Shown in pieces: positions 5,941 to 7,280 of a stretch of 7,280 nucleotides of DNA; positions within the stretch are counted from its first letter, which is position 1, and each line of letters starts with the position of its first letter. Location of the stretch: contig JAEMTM010000049.1 in NCBI GenBank assembly GCA_016462305.1, positions 1-7,280 on the forward strand. The letters run 5' to 3'. Source of the DNA: Sphingomonadaceae bacterium (GTDB taxonomy: Bacteria; Pseudomonadota; Alphaproteobacteria; Sphingomonadales; Sphingomonadaceae). The notes beneath the pieces are model-generated. The model saw nothing but the letters and a program-made list of their open reading frames with translations, did not search any database and had not been told where the DNA came from. A program made the position numbers and the translations under genes.

Positions 5941-5950
5941 TCAAATTTGA
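5941..5950. repeat. Perfect 10-bp A/T-rich palindrome
   Basis: TCAAATTTGA is a perfect palindrome without a loop, between two hairpin-forming repeats in the gltA 3' region. Such a short site could be a protein-binding half-site pair or chance; nothing around it decides. Confidence 0.3.
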
Positions 5951-5981
5951 CGAATATACGCTCTCGGTCTGCCGCACATAC

Positions 5982-6005
5982 GCCGCTGCCTTGGTCAGCG
6001 GCTTT
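5982..6005 (+). terminator. Probable gltA terminator
   Basis: GCCGCTG (5982-5988) and CAGCGGC (5996-6002) form a perfect 7-bp GC-rich stem with a 7-base loop, followed on the plus strand by TTT and, about 15 bases further on, by a run of six T. The immediate T-tract is short, so termination may be weak. On the minus strand the same hairpin lies just beyond the stop of the convergent gene but lacks a T-tract, so it serves that gene less well. Confidence 0.6.
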
Positions 6006-7233
6006 ATGCTGAGTTTGATTTTTTGCCTTCGGCGTCGCGCATCATGCTTGCGATCATCAGGACGCTAAGTTGCAATACCATGATCCATTGTAATATCGTC
6101 GTTATTCCGACGGTTGCGGCCCCAATGATGGCACATAACGCCAAAGCAGCAGGTGAATGCAGCACCTGTTTAGCCCAGCCAGGCAGCGCCATTTTGTGGG
6201 TAAGATATGCGAGCGAAGCGACGGCAAACGCGGCAAATAAGCCGTTGTCATCATCGGATGTCGCCACATAAGCGCTACCGAACATCGCCAATATGATTAG
6301 CGTCCAAGTGACAATAGACAAAATTTGTATGTGGTCACTGCCATCCGCATCATCTGTCACCGCCAAACGTAGTGCATTCGCCGCGATGGATAGAAATGCC
6401 GCGACGGTTGCCGCTGTCACCAGATTCCCAAGCCCCAACGCAAGTGCCGCTAACGCCAATACAGGGCCAGCGAATTTAGTCGCGGTTACCGCCGTTGGGC
6501 TTTGCCAGATCAGCGGAACAAGACGCGCCAGGATCGGCCCGAACAATTGTGCCTCAATAAAGCCTGCCCGGCTTGCAACACGTCGCCGAAGTATCTGGCG
6601 ATTGAGTTCCGAAAAGTCCTGCGCGCCCGTCAGCACGGTCAGCGTGCCATTATGAACATGTTGTTGAGACAATAAGCGGAAGGGAACTTTAGCCAGCAAC
6701 GCCTGCCGCAGCAGGGATGATATAATGCTCCAGTCTTCTGGCAGGTCACGCAACATCGCGATAGCTTCATATCCAACGACCGAGACACCGGCCCACCGCG
6801 TGTTGAGATCAATACGTTCAAACGCGCGATTTTCGTCACGGCCATCGATTGTGGCGATGAAATTATCGGTAGATTTAAGAAGTGTTTCAATCAGCCCTAA
6901 TTGCACATATAACTGCCCAGATTGCACCCATATGCGATCATCGGCGTTGATGTAACGCAGGATATCCCCACCCGTACGGACAAAATCGACCGTCAGTTTT
7001 CGCGAAGCGCAGCGGTCGGCCAGCGCGATTAACACACCGTCGATATTTTCAACTTCAATCAGGAACCTGTGGATACCGGCACGCGCCAGCGTCGTGATCT
7101 GATATTCAATCAAGGATACGCCCGCCAAGTCCGAGCGCCCGGTAGCAGGAACTGCATCCTGTCCGCTGCCATTATCGCACGCGACGGAGAGCAAAGCGAT
7201 TGTCGGGAAATTCGGATTTCGAACGGAAAGCAT
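6004..7233 (-). CDS. Two-domain membrane protein: nucleotidyltransferase-like plus CDP-alcohol phosphotransferase-like, probably degenerate
   Basis: The product is 409 residues with two halves. Residues 1-205 are soluble; the block GVSLIEYQITTLARAGI (38-54) matches the position and wording of the substrate-adjacent block in sugar-phosphate nucleotidyltransferases, and an alternating beta/alpha pattern follows. The usual signature G-x-G-T-R-x-x-P-K is not visible at the N-terminus, which reads ALLSVACDNGSGQDAVPATGR. Residues 211-245 (NRQILRRRVASR...) resemble the lead-in of CDP-alcohol phosphotransferases. About six membrane segments follow (roughly 247-268, 270-290, 303-324, 331-347, 360-377, 380-397). 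The family motif D-G-x2-A-R...G-x3-D-x3-D is absent; a DDADGSD at 294-300 is the nearest Asp cluster. The architecture recalls fused inositol-phosphate cytidylyltransferase/phosphotransferases, which make inositol phospholipid precursors. I infer a non-catalytic or divergent homologue. It starts at ATG 7233 and converges with gltA. Confidence 0.75.
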   Translation of the reverse strand: MLSVRNPNFPTIALLSVACDNGSGQDAVPATGRSDLAGVSLIEYQITTLARAGIHRFLIEVENIDGVLIALADRCASRKLTVDFVRTGGDILRYINADDRIWVQSGQLYVQLGLIETLLKSTDNFIATIDGRDENRAFERIDLNTRWAGVSVVGYEAIAMLRDLPEDWSIISSLLRQALLAKVPFRLLSQQHVHNGTLTVLTGAQDFSELNRQILRRRVASRAGFIEAQLFGPILARLVPLIWQSPTAVTATKFAGPVLALAALALGLGNLVTAATVAAFLSIAANALRLAVTDDADGSDHIQILSIVTWTLIILAMFGSAYVATSDDDNGLFAAFAVASLAYLTHKMALPGWAKQVLHSPAALALCAIIGAATVGITTILQWIMVLQLSVLMIASMMRDAEGKKSNSA

Positions 7234-7280
7234 TGTCCAGATATGAATGTTAAGGCCGTTTTGCCAACAGAAATATGATA

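Noticed and set aside
1..7280. CRISPR array, insertion sequence, rRNA or riboswitch
   Set aside because: No regularly spaced long repeats, no transposase-like frame with terminal repeats, and no recognisable structured RNA motif were seen.

Overview
The window looks like the chromosome of an alphaproteobacterium, most likely a sphingomonad (order Sphingomonadales). The reasons are a LexA operator of the alphaproteobacterial GTTC-N7-GTTC type, a LexA beginning MLTAKQHELL, a ComEC whose C-terminal domain has the degenerate form familiar from this group, a type II citrate synthase, and moderate G+C. The genus cannot be fixed from the sequence alone.

Left part (1-1118): two co-directional, translationally coupled genes that I do not recognise. 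The first is open from base 1, so it may continue to the left, and it carries an internal lipoprotein signal peptide starting at a GTG at 301. The second (591-1118) starts inside the stop codon of the first (TAATG) behind a strong Shine-Dalgarno sequence. It encodes a protein with one N-terminal membrane anchor and a long helical extracytoplasmic part. Together they look like an envelope-protein pair. After them comes about 370 bases without a confident gene (1119-1484), holding a possible 40-codon ORF, an open frame on the minus strand without a start, and the lexA control region.

Middle part (1392-4312): the lexA control region has a 6-bp inverted repeat, an 11-bp palindrome abutting a -35 hexamer, and three GTTC repeats in exact 11-bp phase over the -10 and start region. 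lexA (1485-2168) has a complete cleavage site and Ser/Lys dyad, so the SOS circuit appears intact and self-regulated. lexA converges on comEC (4312-2162, minus), and the two coding regions overlap by 7 bases at their 3' ends. ComEC has the OB-fold and channel domains, but its C-terminal metallo-beta-lactamase-like domain lacks metal ligands.

Right part (4313-7280): a 249-base divergent intergenic region separates comEC from gltA (4562-5848, plus), which encodes an apparently fully active citrate synthase. A 155-base region with four successive inverted repeats follows gltA; the last is a plausible terminator. It is followed by a convergent minus-strand gene (7233-6004) for a 409-residue protein with a nucleotidyltransferase-like N-terminal half and a polytopic C-terminal half resembling CDP-alcohol phosphotransferases. 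The catalytic motifs of both halves seem to be missing.

The core genes (lexA, comEC, gltA) are ordinary. The parts deserving a second look are the phased triple LexA operator, the coupled lipoprotein/membrane-anchor pair, the apparently degenerate two-domain protein at the right end, and the hairpin-rich gltA 3' region.
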